Positions 10,600 through 23,589 of a DNA stretch of 64,000 nt are shown here, piece after piece. The notes below the pieces were generated by a model. That model was not told the DNA's origin. It searched no databases and saw nothing but the letters and a program-made list of their open reading frames with translations. Each line of letters begins with the position of its first letter. Positions within the stretch are counted from its first letter, which is position 1. A program made the translations under genes and the position numbers. Origin of the DNA: Chlorocebus sabaeus (Eukaryota; Chordata; Mammalia; Primates; Cercopithecidae); contig NC_132915.1 of the NCBI RefSeq assembly GCF_047675955.1, positions 16,910,266 to 16,974,265 of the forward strand. The letters are read 5' to 3'.

Positions 10600-11990
10600 C
10601 CATTTCTGCAATCAGTTTATCTCATGGGTAATTCATACTTTTGGAGACAGTGATCCCTTTGCAGATCTCTCTTCAAAAGAAAGCTGAAACCACAAATATG
10701 TCATACTGAGATATCTTACTTGTCAGAATATATTTGTCAGGGTGCATTTGGCATCTTGTTGGTTAGTTTTTGGAGATCAGCCATTCTACCACCATATCTT
10801 GCCAATCTTTAAAGTATAGATATAGAGTGGCATATGTTAAAGAATGAATGTTCTTGCCCCCCCTTGCCAGCTAGTTACCCATATGCTCACCTATTTATCT
10901 AGTCTTCCCACCCACCCTGGAATGGTGGGTTGCCATTGTTATGGTTCCTATTGAGTTTGGCCACCAATCATGTGGGAATGGCAAAGTGTCTGAAAGAATC
11001 TAAATCTAGGTCCCATCCATCCTGTCTCATGAGATTTCCATTTTCTAAGTCAACAGAATAAACAGATCTACTGGGTCAAGCTCATGTGTTCTTTCTTTTT
11101 CCCAAATCTACGTTACTGATATTATTCATAATTTGTGCCACAACTTTCTCTAAAACCTGACCCCCCTTTCAGGATTTAGATTTGAGGAATAGAAAGTATG
11201 TTGGTAGGAAAGGAAGAGAATGAAACCGCAATTTGGTCTCAAACTCAAAGTCTTTGCTATAAACTTATACCAAGCAGGCCTATGTAAGTGGTTTTGAGTT
11301 CTAATACAGAAATGAATAAAGTGGTGCTTTAATTTTTATTGTGTTACTGCTTTTGCCCGTGATTCTCTAAAGGGCCTTGTAAAGGCACCAGAACCTTACC
11401 ATAATTTCTAAGTCTTCATAACACCATCTTTTTGAACTTGACCTTCTCAGAAGTGATGTAAATAGGGTTGTCAACTGAAGGCAGCAGGAGATGTTGGGGA
11501 GAGAAACAAAACGGAAGATAGTGCTCATATTAGAAAACTTTCCCATTCATGTGATGACTTGATTTCAGTGTGCTAGCCAAAAGTTTTCATCATTTCGTTT
11601 TGCATGATTTCATGCTTTCTTACATTTCCTTTGAAGATTCCTGAGTTCGAAAACATGAGAACAAAAATGAAGAAAAATCTGTTTCTGTGAACTTCCCTTA
11701 TTCTAGCCAAAAACTCTTGGGCTTGCATAGCCCCTATTTGATGATGGCTCCAGGGACTGACAGATGGCACTGCTTTCCATCGCCTGACATCTCTGTGATG
11801 TGGCTTGGGAAGTCAGAATGTTCTAGGCAAAACTCTACAAATTCCCAGTATCAGTAGCTTCAGAATAAAGGCAACATGGGCCTCTTGTAGTCATTGGATG
11901 AGTTATTTCTCAAACTAAACTTTATGTGTGATTTTTATTCATTGTAGGAAAATAGAAAAAAAGACAAAACATTTTAAGCTTTAAAACTAC
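10600..11990. other. Unassigned DNA
   Basis: About 1.4 kb in which I recognise no repeat family, RNA gene or exon. A C7 run occurs at about 10857-10863. A 65-codon minus frame (11573-11770) has no recognisable content. Confidence 0.35.
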
Positions 11991-11991
11991 T

Positions 11992-12073
11992 AAATAGGAT
12001 GATGTTAAACTATTCTGAAAATTAAATTTAAAAAATAAATCTATTTTAAAAATAGGTTAACATCATCCTATTT
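11992..12073. repeat. Perfect 17-bp inverted repeat with AT-rich spacer
   Basis: Left arm aaataggatgatgttaa at 11992-12008; right arm ttaacatcatcctattt at 12057-12073, its exact reverse complement. The 48-bp spacer is almost all A/T. Similarity continues weakly outside and inside the arms, giving an imperfect stem of about 28 bp. It could be a tiny MITE-like element or a fold-back replication error. Confidence 0.88.
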
Positions 12074-13684
12074 GTAGCAGCAGGAGGTAATTGTTGATAT
12101 CATCTGTTGGTATGCCTTCACATTTTTAAGCTGACTTGCTCTCATGTAAAAATGGGAAGACAGAGAATCATCCCCAAAGCTAGCTAACTGTGTATGAATA
12201 TATTGATCCTAGACACTTTGGGGTCAAAGTAAATGAAGTTTAAGTAAGAGGCAGGATGGTGGAGGAGGAAAAGACATATTTTAGCAAACCACATTGTGGA
12301 ATTTGGTGTAAAAGATGTATTGTTTTATTTAGTTAAACACAGTCCAGACAAGTGAGACTGACTAAAGGAAAAAATATTCTGGACAAAAAAATAGAATTCA
12401 ACACTCATCTTTTAGAGAAATGAGCTTTTGTCTTCCTTTAGGAATGAATGGATGGTTAGTGAGGATCAAGGCAACCCAACAATTGTACCTGATTCGTATT
12501 CTAAGTCATCTTTCCTTGATGAATTTAGCAGGAACTGGATAAAAGTTGATTATAATTTCAATTCCCACTGCTATTTTGGAAACTAATCAGAGGAAAGAAG
12601 GCCAAAATATTCTTTCGAGACTTGTAAAGAAAAAAACCGGAGAGACTTGGCTAAACTGAGTCCTCCAGGCAGATGTTTCTATTGGCAAGCAGTGAGGCAA
12701 AGGAAAAAATGTTTATTGAAGAAAATATTCATAGGTGGAAGCTTTGAGCACTGAAGAACTCACTACAATCTAATCACACCGGATGTAGGGTTTCAGGAAA
12801 AAATAACTGTCTTTATTCTTCTTTAATCAATTTCATTTTATTAATTTGTTTATATATTTAATAAATATTCTCTCCATATTTTCAGTCACATCACACAAAG
12901 ATTTACATTTGGGAGTTTTTTCTCTCTATAACAATATTCCTGTGTTCTAGCTCCAGCACTCTGAAATATGATCTGTTGCTCAGTTTGTACTGGAACTTGG
13001 TATTTACCGTGATTGGATAGGTACCTGGCTTACCATCACTCACCTTATCACTGAATAAATTAATCTTAAGAGAGGGGCACAATATAACTTATTTTAAGTT
13101 CACAGAGTCAAAGTTCAAACTGAAGGAAGTCCTGGATGGTACATTGCTGTAGTAAGCTCAGACAAGATCCTTTGTCACCGACACTGTACAACAGTTGTCT
13201 CTTTGATTTAAAACACAACCACCAATGCATTTTCACAAATACAAGGTAAACTTAGCTGGTCTACAGATTTCAGGACCCAAGCCCTTTTATCATCTGTGTT
13301 AAACAAATACTTTGTCAGCATTACAGACAATTATTATCTTTTTCTTAACTACCTTGCATAGACAGGTTTTTATTTTCTTAGTTTGATTTCTGCCATTCAA
13401 AAGCACTTCATATAAACTGACAACCAAGTCTCTGATGCTCTATATAATAAGATATCTGCAAGAAAACTTAACATTGCAATTTTAAAGCATAAATGTTGTC
13501 AAGAGTTTCGGAGTACTTTTTGAAGCTTTATTTGTAGCCATTTATTATTGCTATTTTACTTGCTGACTTGAGATGAATCTCAGTTTTGTGATCTAAATTG
13601 AGAACTGGGAAATGACAGGTAAAGTAACAAATATTTCAAAGTTTTCATTTTCTTTTTAGAAGGTCCCTGGAGTAATAGCCCTCA
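12074..13684. other. Unassigned DNA
   Basis: About 1.6 kb without a recognised repeat, RNA gene or coding signal. Confidence 0.35.
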
Positions 13685-13719
13685 GTGACTCTCATGTTCG
13701 GGCTCGGTAGTTCTCAAAT

Positions 13720-13915
13720 TGGGAGTTACCGATCAGCTCCAACTTCATGGGTGTTAAATCTGTGCAATCTCACAGGGCTTCACATATATAACAGCCTCAC
13801 ACTTGTTTTAATGTTTCTCTATAGCCTTATTAAACTTCTAAATTTTTATCAAGGGCTCCACATTTTTCATTCTGCACTAAGGCCTACATGCTGTGCACTC
13901 AGTCCTGTTGCCAGT
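13720..13915 (+). repeat. Unnamed old repeat, copy A
   Basis: The ordered motifs 'gtgcaatctcacagggcttc', 'cttgttttaatg', 'attaaacttctaaatttttat', 'caagggctccacattttt' and 'attctgcactaaggcc' also occur, in reverse orientation, at 46640-46838. I recall the pattern as moderately repeated in mammalian genomes but cannot name the family. Confidence 0.45.
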
Positions 13916-14007
13916 CTCCCACCTTCTTAACCACTAAGAGAATTAGTTACAGGACTATTACAAATCCAGGGAAAGAGAGAGAAAGCAAGAGTGAGAGACT
14001 CAACTTA

Positions 14008-14330
14008 CAGGCCAGCACCGTCCAATCAAAATGAGACACATAAGTAATTTAAAATTTTCTACCAGCCACACTGAAAAGTAAAAAGGAAAAGATGAGATTA
14101 TTTTAATAATATATTTTATCAAAATTTATCTGAATATACTTTTAATATATCTATATAAATATTTGAGAAGTATTACATTTTTTCTAGGTTTTTGAGATTC
14201 ACTGTATTTTACACTTATAGCATATCTTATTTAATTAAAATTTCAGTTCTTCAATCATAATAGCAACATTTCAAGTACTCAATAATCATACTTGTTAGTG
14301 GCTACCATATTAGACAGGACAATCACAGAG
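14008..14330 (+). mobile_element. MER33-like hAT-Charlie element
   Basis: The block opens with 'caccgtccaatcaaaatga', continues through 'aatttaaaattttctaccag', 'ccacactgaaaagtaaaa', 'ttttaataatatattttat', 'gtattttacacttatagca', and closes with 'cacagttagtggctaccata'-type sequence and 'ttagacaggacaatc'. This matches MER33 nearly end to end at about 323 bp, the usual length. Non-autonomous, with no coding capacity. Confidence 0.62.
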
Positions 14331-16010
14331 TAATTGTGAAAGAAACTTGGTTCCATGCTAATAGAAATACAGAAGTATGGTGAAAAGTTATTGGCTTTGA
14401 AAAGCATTCCACAATTCTTTGCCTGCTGTGCTTCTTTCTCCCTGGCTCATTTTTTTTTTTTTTTAATGAGACTAAAAAAGGAAGAAGATATTCAGTATAA
14501 TAATCTTAACAATTCAAGTGTGGTTTAGTATCTTGTGGAGACCAGCAACCACAGTAAATTGGAACATCCTGGGTATTCCTGGTGCTCAGAGCAAGAATGG
14601 TCCATATTTGGCACCAAAGCTGGAATCCCACGGTGAGGAGAGATGGAAAACAAGAATACTGCTCTTGTACGAATCAGTCGACTGGAGCAATGATCCGTGA
14701 AATGGTGGACTGGAAACTCCATCCCAGGCACCCTCACTGTAATTGTTTTTAAAATGGTGGTGAAGCAAAGAGCATTGTGCAAATCTTTTCCTAACCCCTC
14801 ACCGGAAAATGTGAAGGCAGAGTCACCCCCTACACACAAACAGATCATTGGTGACTGACTGCAGCATCAACCTGCACCTGAGCTTCCCAGAGAAATGGGC
14901 TCTTTGTTTCAGGAAATTGGCAGAATTAGAAAAATGGCATTCATTACAATCTCTCTATATAAATTTTTGATTTATAGGTTTGTGATAAATTAATAGCTTA
15001 GAAGTCTTACTAGGGTTGCCATGTATGCCATGTCAAACCAAACAGCCCAGGACCAAGACTTTGATCAAGTATTGAATTTGCTATTGTCAGTGGGTGTCTG
15101 GGGTTGCTTGGGGTCCCAAGAATCTCTGGCATTTAAAGATGCCTGCTGCCTTTGCTGGAATATTTGGAAATGCTATTAAGAAATGGTGCCCTGAAGGTAA
15201 GTAGATTACCCAAGTTTCCTCTTTCAAAGAGATACTGTGAGACTTGGAAGACAGTATTTATTTTTCACTTCAATTTAATATGAATAACTGAGTCCTGGTA
15301 TATACATAATAGAGTCCTCAGCTAGAAAAAAACCTTAGTTGCTATTCAGGCTGTGGCAGTCTCCAACTGTATAGGAATGCCCTTTGCAAACTTCTGTAAC
15401 TAACAGGTCCAGTGATGAAAAGCTAATACTCTTTGTAATGCAGACTGTTTCATTGTGTGTACAATTCTGAATCCAAGCTCCTTTTACTCTCCATTCTTCT
15501 AATATAGAGCTCAAATTTGTTGTGTCCAAATTCCCATCCATCTTTTTTCTACCTCAACATTTTAGAGACTTAAAGAACATAAACATTATCTTCCACATGA
15601 CAACCCTTAAAATACTTGGACTCAAACCATTCCTGAATAGTCCTTTTTTTGTCCAAGCTAAATGTCCACATTTTTCTCAGCTATTGCTGTTTTAAATGTG
15701 ATTTTCATATCACTCACTCACTGGTCATTTGAGTTTACATAATCTTCAGAATTTCAGAATATCTTTTAAAATATAGAATAACTAAACATAATACCACAGA
15801 TTATGCTATGACTGAAAATGCTGGGAAGGTATTTTATTGGATTCATCTGTTTTTATAAAAATGCAGCCTCAGATTTCATATAATCACAGCAATGATGGAT
15901 CTTCCCTCTTCTGATCTTTATTTATCATCTGATTTTTGTTCTTTTAGGTACATTTTCCCTTTTTCACTACAAAATAATTTTTAAAATACAGAAAAATATA
16001 CAATAATATT
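14331..16010. other. Unassigned DNA
   Basis: About 1.7 kb with no repeat I can name. It contains a T-run near 14451-14464. A 107-codon minus frame (14525-14848) overlaps smaller frames on both strands and has no recognisable domain. Confidence 0.35.
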
Positions 16011-16268
16011 TTCTTTTTTTTTCTTGAGACGGAGTCTCGCTCTGTCGCCTAGGCTGGAGTGCAGTGGCGTGATCTCGGCTCACTGCAAGCTCCGCCTCCC
16101 GGGTTCATGCCATTCTCCCGCCTCAACCTCCTGAGTAGCTGGGACTACAGGCACCTGCCACCACGGCCAGCTAATCTTTTGTATTTTTAGTAGAGACGGC
16201 ATTTCACCATGTTAGCCAGGATGGTCTGAATATCCTGACCTCGTGATCCGCCCGCCTCAGCCTCCCAA
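16011..16268 (-). mobile_element. Alu (S/Y type), antisense, 5'-truncated
   Basis: Antisense Alu from the T-rich tail through 'gagacggagtctcgctctgt', 'gctcactgcaagctccgcct', 'tagtagctgggactacaggc'-type sequence, and 'cctcgtgatccgcccgcctc', stopping at 'cctcccaa'. The last ~40 bp of the consensus (the element's 5' end) are missing, and no clear target-site duplication is seen. Confidence 0.95.
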
Positions 16269-16699
16269 GAGAGTAATTTTTTTAAACTACTCAATGACTC
16301 AGCCTTTTAAACTGTTGATATTTTGCCATATTTGATTTTTTGTTTATAAAAATAAATACAATGGCACATAAATATGCCTTTCTTTTATCATTCCTGGTAC
16401 ACTTTGTGCATGTCTTCCTCAAAAGTAATCACAGTTCTGAAGCTGGAGTGCATCTTTCCCATGCATGTTTTTCCATGTTTACCTATTTGTATCCTTATCT
16501 GTCATTCTTATGCATATCTAAACCATCTGAAAGTATATCTGTAGTTAAATGAATACCAGTCTGGGATGGAGTTTCCGTCTTGCTGAACTGAAGGGAAGAA
16601 GGAAACACAGATCTTGGTTGAAATATCACAGACTCTCAAAGTTCTTACTGAATTTTAGTAGATTTCCTTGAATAAATGTTTCTTGGTTTTCTGTATGTC
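16269..16699. other. Unassigned DNA
   Basis: No repeat family or gene recognised. A 70-codon plus frame (16340-16552) lacks recognisable features. Confidence 0.35.
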
Positions 16700-17116
16700 T
16701 GATATGGTTTGAATCTGTGTCACCACCAAATCTCATATCAAATTGTAATCCCCAGTGTAGACGTGGTACCTGGTGGGAGGTGATTGGATCATGGTGGTGG
16801 AGTTCTCATGAGTGGTTTAGCACCATCCCCTCAGTGCTGTACTTGTGATAGTGGGAGAGTAAGTTATCACGAGATCTGGTTGTTTTAAAGGTGTCTAGTG
16901 CCTCCCCCTCTCATTGACCTGCTCTGTACTTGTAAGATGTGCCTGCTGCCGTTTGCCTTCCACTGTGATTGTAAGTTTCCTGAGGCCTCCCCAGAAACAG
17001 AAGCCGCTATGCTTCCTGTACAGCTGGCAGTACTGTGAGCCAATTAAACCTTTTTTCTTTATAAATTACCCAGTCTCAGGTATTTCTTTATGACAATATA
17101 AGAATGACCTAATACA
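16700..17116 (+). mobile_element. MST (MaLR) solo LTR with 5-bp TSD
   Basis: Starts 'tgatatggtttgaatctgtg', runs through 'ggaggtgattggatcatgg', 'tcacgagatctggttgtttt', 'ccttccactgtgattgtaag', 'gagccaattaaacctttt' and ends 'gacctaataca'. The 5-bp flanks are atgtc (16695-16699) and atgcc (17117-17121), a duplication with one later change. No internal region, so a recombined solo LTR. Confidence 0.92.
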
Positions 17117-17274
17117 ATGCCTTCGTGGCCATTTTTGGGGGCTTTAAATAGTTAGGTTTCTTCGTTCACCAGTTTCACTGAGGAAAAATTTCACAAAGCT
17201 CCGCCTGATGTCATACTGGTAGGGGGACTTCTAATAGAAGTTCTTGTATGCTAACATAATCATATTAAATTTTT

Positions 17275-17828
17275 TCCTTTATATATTTTGTGCCTTGTTT
17301 AAAACATATTTTCTCTATACCAAAGTCATAAATATATATTTTCTGCTACTACTTTAAATGTTTTTATTTTCATATTTGGTCTTTAACCATCTGTGATTGG
17401 TGAGAATTAGGTATATATTTACATATTTGTATGTTTCTGCAAATGAGCAGTCAATTCTTCTAGCACCATTTCTTGAATAATCCATTTTTCCCCAGTAATT
17501 TATAATTCCATCTATAAAACGCTGTATGTTTCTGGGCTCTATTTTAAATCATTGGTCTGTTTTACTAATAAACTGTATATTATTATAACATTAACATAAG
17601 TCTTAATATCTAGGAGGGAAGAACCCAGCCTGTATTATTCACGTTGAACATTTTCATCTTACAAATTACTTGACCTTCCCCTTGTCCTTATGTATAAATT
17701 TTTGGATTAGTTTGTTAAATTTCATAAAAAACAAAAGCAAAACACTTCAGGGCTCTTGTTTGTAACTGCACTGAATTAATTGATTTTAATGGGGAGAATT
17801 AAAATATTTAAAATATTGGCTCCTAACT
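17275..17828 (-). mobile_element. L1M fragment (ORF2), antisense
   Basis: Antisense ORF2 landmarks include 'tctagcaccatttcttgaat' followed by 'aatccatttttcccc', 'tctgggctctattttaaatc', 'taagtcttaatatctaggag', and 'ttaaatttcataaaaaac'. Diverged L1M without intact frames. Ends are approximate. Confidence 0.75.
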
Positions 17829-19060
17829 TTTAAATGCCAGACAACATGTTTTCTCCTGAGCATCCATTTTGTTTCTCACCCTGACCATGAGACCCAATAA
17901 ATAAGGTCAAGTCACAATATACCCTAGCAGTCAAAAGCAGAGTTGTCATACTGGAAATGGTAAGAGGTAGGACTGTGGTGACACAATGAAGACAAGGTAG
18001 AAAAGAGTTGATAACCACAGTGTCTCTTGTTACTCTCTCACCCAATCACGACAATAAATGGACAGTAACAGCCACAGCAGTGTGAGAAGAACATGGTAAC
18101 CAGAGACTCAGAACCCTCACAGATGAAAGTGTGTTAACCTGACTAGATAAACCAGTAATACCAGTTCAGTTACTAACTGAGGATGTGGGCAATTTCAAAT
18201 GGGTACTAGAGGAGGAAGATGATGAGCACCTATGACAATCTGAGACCGACTGTTGTAGTAGAGACTGCCATTTGTTTTACTACCTTTTCTGTTTTCTAAT
18301 TTCTAGAAAAAGAGACTAACAAGAATCATGGAGAAGCTTTTTTCAGTTGGAGTGAACTTATTATACGGAACAGATAGATCTGAGCAGTGCTGGGGTGAAC
18401 TGTAGTGGATGCTGTGTTGTGTAACACAGATGTCCTTTGTGACTAAGGCACTCATTTCCCCAGGTTCAAAGACTTTGGTTGCTGATTGCTCCCAGCTGAG
18501 TCAGTCTCCGAGACATTTTTTCAGCCAAGGAAATCATCCTATCCCAAAGTTAAACTCCATTCCCTGATGAAAGCTGTCATATAATAATTAGTTGTGGGGG
18601 ACAGGGAGAGTTAGAAAAAGTCCCACACCCTTGCCACAATTGAGAAATCTCTGAATAGCCATCCCAACCACTGTTGCCACTGAGTTGTGAGACCTCTGTT
18701 AGAACTGCATGATTACAGTTCAGTTTCTCCTGTGTTTAATCCTGCTTTCTTCACTCCTCATGGGTGTTTTTCATCAGAGAACTCCCCAAAAAACTAGCTG
18801 CATGAAAACTCAGAGCCTCAGACTTTTGTTCCTTTGGGATATCTGACCTCCAAAAATTACTAAAATTTCCATTAATTATACCTGCACATACTTTCAGTAA
18901 CCAAGGAGTATAATTCAACTTCACTGTGGGTATTTGAAATCATAAATCATATATTCTCTTGCCATCTCACTGGAGATATTAAGATTGAATTCCATACTAA
19001 GCATATATTTTAGAAATATTTTCTCATTCAAATTCTGTTTCTATGAATAAAAAATTTTCT
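17829..19060. other. Unassigned DNA
   Basis: About 1.2 kb in which I recognise no repeat family, RNA gene or exon. Confidence 0.35.
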
Positions 19061-19633
19061 CTCTTTTCCCCTGACATTCTGGAATTTATCAGTGATACCC
19101 ATTTAATTTTTTTCAGTTAATTTTACTGAGTAGTCGGGTGCTTTAAAAATGAAAACATATATTTTTCCACTTGAAAAAAATGTACTTATGCCTTTGATAA
19201 CTTCCTCTTCCCTGTTTCCTTTGTTCTCATTTACTAGGACTCCAGTTAAGTGAATGTTAGACTTTCTAGATGAATAACTACTTAACTTTTCTAAATTTTA
19301 TCTCTTTGTCATTTTGTCTACTTATTGAGAGACTTCCTCAACTCTTAACTTCCAAATTTTTGAATTCTCAGATTTTTAATTTCTAAGGTTTTCTTAATTA
19401 ACTCAATGATTCTTCTGTTGATGGTGCTTTGATTTTTTTCTTAAAATTCATTGATGGGTGCAGCACACCAACATGGCACAAGTATACATATGTAGCAAAC
19501 CTGCACATTGTGCACATGTACCCTACAACTTGAAGTTTAATAATAATAAATAAATAAATAAATAAAAATTCATTGTAATTTATATTGTTAAAATGTCCTC
19601 CTGTTCTTGCATTGTAAATGCTTTCTTTCAGTT
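19061..19633 (-). mobile_element. Possible L1/HAL1 remnant, antisense
   Basis: 'ctaggactccagttaagtga', 'tctctttgtcattttgtcta', 'ctcagatttttaatttctaa' and 'tgattcttctgttgatggtg' resemble antisense L1/HAL1 5'-region text. It is interrupted by the short plus-strand L1 at 19443-19575. Weak and family-level only. Confidence 0.36.
19443..19575 (+). mobile_element. Short 5'-truncated L1 tail with 11-bp TSD
   Basis: Sense L1PA 3' terminus ('gatgggtgcagcacaccaac', 'acatatgtagcaaacctgca', 'tacaacttgaagtttaataa', then an (AATA)n tail) spans 19454-19564. The perfect duplication aaaattcattg lies at 19443-19453 and 19565-19575. Only about 110 bp was copied. Confidence 0.92.
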
Positions 19634-20508
19634 ATTTATTTATTTTGTTATACTTTAAGTTCTGGTATACAAGTGCAGAATGTGCAGGTTTGTTAACATA
19701 GGTATACACATGCCATGGTGGTTTACTGCACCCATCATCCCATCATTTACATTAGGTATTTCTCCTAATGCTATCCCTCCCCCAGGACCCCACCCCCTGA
19801 CAGGCCCTAGTGTGTGATGTTCCCTATCCTGTGTCCAGGTGTTCTCATTGTTCAACACCCACTTATGAGTGAGAACATGTAGTGTTTGGTTTTCTGTTCT
19901 TGTGTTAGTTTCCTGAGGATGATGGTTTCCAGCTTCATCCATGTCCCTGCAAAAGACGTGAACTCATCCTTTTTTATGGCTGCATAGTATTCCATGGTGT
20001 ATATCTGCTACATTTTATTTTTTCAGTCTATCATTGATGGGCATTTGGGTTGGTACCAACTCTTTGCTATTGTGAACAGTGCTGCAATAAACATAGGTGT
20101 GCATATGTCTTTATAGTAGAATGATTTATAATCCTTTGGGTATATACCCAGTAATGGGATTGCTGGGTTAAATGGCATTTCTGGTTCTAGATCCTTGAGG
20201 AATCACCATACTGTCTTCCAAAATGGTTGAACTAATTTACACTCCCACCAACAGTGTAAAAGTGTCCTATTTCTCGACATCCACTCCAGCATCTATTGTT
20301 TCCTGACTTTTTAATGATCGCCATTCTAACTGGCGTGAGATAGTATCTCATTGTGGTTTTGATTTGAATTTCTCTAATGGCCAGTGAAATATGTTTGTTG
20401 GCCATATAAATGTCCTCTTTTTAGAAGTGTCTGTTCATATTCTTTGCTCACTTTTTGATGGGTTTGCTTTTTCCTTGTAAATTTGTTTAAGTTCTTTGTA
20501 GATTCTGG
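19634..20508 (-). mobile_element. L1PA 3' part, antisense, 5'-truncated
   Basis: T-rich tail at the left, then antisense 3' UTR and ORF2 C-terminal region ('taagttctggtatacaagtg', 'atgagtgagaacatgtagtg', 'tatacccagtaatgggattg', 'gagatagtatctcattgtgg') ending at 'ttgtagattctgg'. Low divergence implies a primate-age insertion. The candidate flanks tttctttcagtt and tctccttgagtt match at only 9 of 12 positions. Confidence 0.95.
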
Positions 20509-20887
20509 TCTCCTTGAGTTTTCTAAATTATAGTTGATAATAGAAGCAAAAAATCATAATGTTGTTTAATCTGATTATGAATGGACATATAGAAAATATT
20601 TAATACAAGTAGATTATAAATGGGAGAGAGTAACAGAACATAAAGGGTGATAAGATTTCTGTATTTCACTTGAAATAGTAAAATGTCATATTACTAGATT
20701 GTAATTACTTATAGATATATAATGTCATACCTACAGGCAGGAAAAAGAAAATAGAAACAAACAAGAGAGAAAAAACAGGAAAAAATGGCATACTTAAGTA
20801 CTAATATATCAATTAAATTAAATATAAATGGTCTAAATTTATGATGAGAAACAGGGATTGGCAAAGTAGATTAAAATGCATGACCTA

Positions 20888-22817
20888 CAGTGCAAGAAAA
20901 TAAAAGTGTTTTTTCAAAAGAAACTACTGTGCAAAAACGTGTACAGAGATGTTTATGGTAGCTTTACTTATAATTGCTCATGGAGGCAACCAAGATGACC
21001 TCCAGCAGGTGAATGGATAAAGAAACTGCCAAATTCAGGCCGAGTATGGTGGCTCAAGCCTATAATCCCAGCACTTTGGGAGGCTGAGGCGGGTGGATCA
21101 CAAGGTCAGGAGATCCAGACCATCCTGGCCAACATGGTGAAACCCCATCTCTAATTTAAAAAACACAGAAAATTAGCCAGGTGTGGTGGCGGGTGCCTGT
21201 AGTCCCAGCTACTCAGGAGGCTGAGGAAGGAGAATGGCGTGAACCCGGGAGACGGATCTTACAGTGAGACGAGATCACGCCACTGCATTCCAGCCTGGGT
21301 GACAGAGCGAGACTCTGTCTTAAAAAAAAAAAAAAAAAAGAAAGAAAGGAAACTGCCAAATTCAGAAAATGGAATATTATTCAGTGCTAAAAAGAAATAA
21401 CTATCAAACCATGAGGAAACACAGAGGAAACTTCTGCATATTAATGAAAGAAGCCAATTTGAAAAGGCCACATACTGCACGATTCAATTATACAACATTC
21501 TGAAAAAAAAGCAAAACTGGGAGATAATGAAAACATCAGTCATAGTCCAGAGCCAGAGGAGAGAGAGGGATGAATAGGCAGAACACAGATTGTTAGGCAG
21601 TGAAAACACTCTTTATGATAGTATAACAGTGGGTATATGACATTATGAAATGGAATGTGCAAAAGGAGTGAACCCTAATGTAAACTGTATAGACTCTGGG
21701 TGATAATGATGTGTCAGTATAGGCTCATCAATTATAACCAATGTACTACTCTGATGGTGGATATTGATAGTGTAAGAGGCTATTCAAGTATAGAGTCAGG
21801 AGGTATATGAGAATTCTTCATACCTTCTACTCATTTTTGCTAAAAATAGTCTATTTTAAACAACCTACTAAAAATTCAGGATATTTTTAAAGAATGAATA
21901 AGTAAATAAACTGCAGATAATGACAGGGAACTATCAAAGGGATATGAGTACCATCTGAAAGAGCTTCAAATGGCCAAAAACTGGAACATTTTGAAAAACA
22001 AAAATATAAAGCAGTATTGATTCATACCCCAAAGTATAAAATAAATAATCATGAGTCCATACTGATATAAATAAATGATTTCATAAGTAAATTAACGTAG
22101 GAGAATAGACAAATCTCCCATCCAAAAAATTCTAAATAATTAAAGTAGATACTTTCTTCTTCAGCAAGTAGAGTATAACTTTCCCCTTTTTATTTGTGGA
22201 TTGCAAATAGTGAGTTTCTTCCCAAGGGTACAGTATGAAAATGGGAGAAATACTAAATTTACAATGGTGAAACCTCACAAACACTGTTTCAGTCAGGTAA
22301 CCAAGGTTAATATCAATAATGATAAATCATGTCAATAGCATGTAGCCTTAGTGTGATCTGGTGAGAATGACACATTACATCTATAGTGGTCCTCCCAAAA
22401 ACATATTACTCAACCTAATCATGAAGAAGACAGACAAATTCCATTGAGGAACAATTTACAAAATACATGACCATCATCCCTTAAAATTGTCAAGTTCATC
22501 AAAAACAAGGAAAGTCTGAGAAACTCTCATAAGAGGAGCCTAAGGAGACATAACTATCAAATTCAATGTGGTTTCCTGGATGCAGTCTTAGAAGAAAAAG
22601 AAGACCTCAGTGAAAAATAAAGGAAATCTAAATGACACACGGACTTTGGTTAATAATATTGTATCAATCATGATTCATTAATTGTGACAAATGTGCAATA
22701 CTAATATAAGATTTTAATAGCAGGGAAAACAGATCAACTTCCTTGACTGTCTTCACGATAAATCCGTAAATTTAAAATGACTCTACAATACAAAAATTTA
22801 CTAAATTCCTGTTTTAA
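20888..22817 (+). mobile_element. Second L1M 3' end nested in the first
   Basis: At about 20888 the text jumps from the ORF2 start to ORF2 C-terminal sequence ('gtgcaaaaacgtgtacagag', 'tggtagctttacttataatt') and then L1M 3' UTR ('gaacaatttacaaaatacat', 'aaaaacaaggaaagtctgag'). The outer element resumes at 22818. The 8-bp sequence atgaccta occurs at 20880-20887 and 22818-22825 and is the likely target duplication. An Alu sits inside this copy. Confidence 0.7.
21038..21348 (+). mobile_element. Alu (S-type) with 16-bp TSD
   Basis: Full-length dimeric Alu from 'ggccgagtatggtggctcaa' to the A-rich tail. The perfect duplication gaaactgccaaattca flanks it at 21022-21037 and 21349-21364. Internal changes such as 'ctctaatttaaaaaacac' show moderate age. 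Confidence 0.97.
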
Positions 22818-23589
22818 ATGACCTAATTTTAGGCTATCTACAAAAAAAACTTCAAATATAAAGATAAAGGCAGATTAAAAATAAAAAGATGAAAAAGATC
22901 ATGCAAACACTAATCAAAAGAAACAAAAATGGCTATGTTACACATTAGATAAAGTACATTACAGAGCAAATACAGAATATTTTGTATTCGCAGAGCAAAT
23001 CCAGAAACACAGAGAGATATATTACATAATTATAAAAGGATAAATGCAACAAGAAGACATGACAATCCTAAACATGCATGCACCAAACAACAGAAATACG
23101 AAATATGTTAAACAAAAATTGATAGCACTGAAAGGAGAAATTAAGAACCCAGAATTATACCTGGGAAACTGAATACCATGTTGTCAATAACTGCTAGATC
23201 TGGCAGGTAGAAAATCAGAAAGAACAGAGAATAATGCAATATCCTCAACAATAGAATCTAATGGACACGTATAGACTACTCTATTCAACAACAGCAGAAT
23301 ATACATTCCTTAAAGTGCCTGCAGAGCATGTAACAAGATGGATCATATCTTGGACCACAAAATAAACTGCAACAAAGTTAAACAAATATAAATCACACAG
23401 AGTGTATTTTCTGACTACAATGGAATTAAAACAGAACTTAATAACAGATAAGTAGACTATTTCTAACACTTCAAAATTAAGCAGCATGCTTCCAAATAAT
23501 CCATGTATAAAGGAGAAGTTATCAAGGGAAATAAAAAATATATTTAACTGAATTTTAAAAACCCAACATATCAAAATTTCTGAAACACA

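Noticed and set aside
14525..14848. 107-codon minus frame
   Set aside because: Competing frames on both strands cover the same bases and no protein family is recognisable.
21259..21480. Minus frame with a typical Alu-derived peptide (also at 43199-43438 and 36263-36570)
   Set aside because: These are translations of Alu elements; no flanking exon structure supports exonisation.
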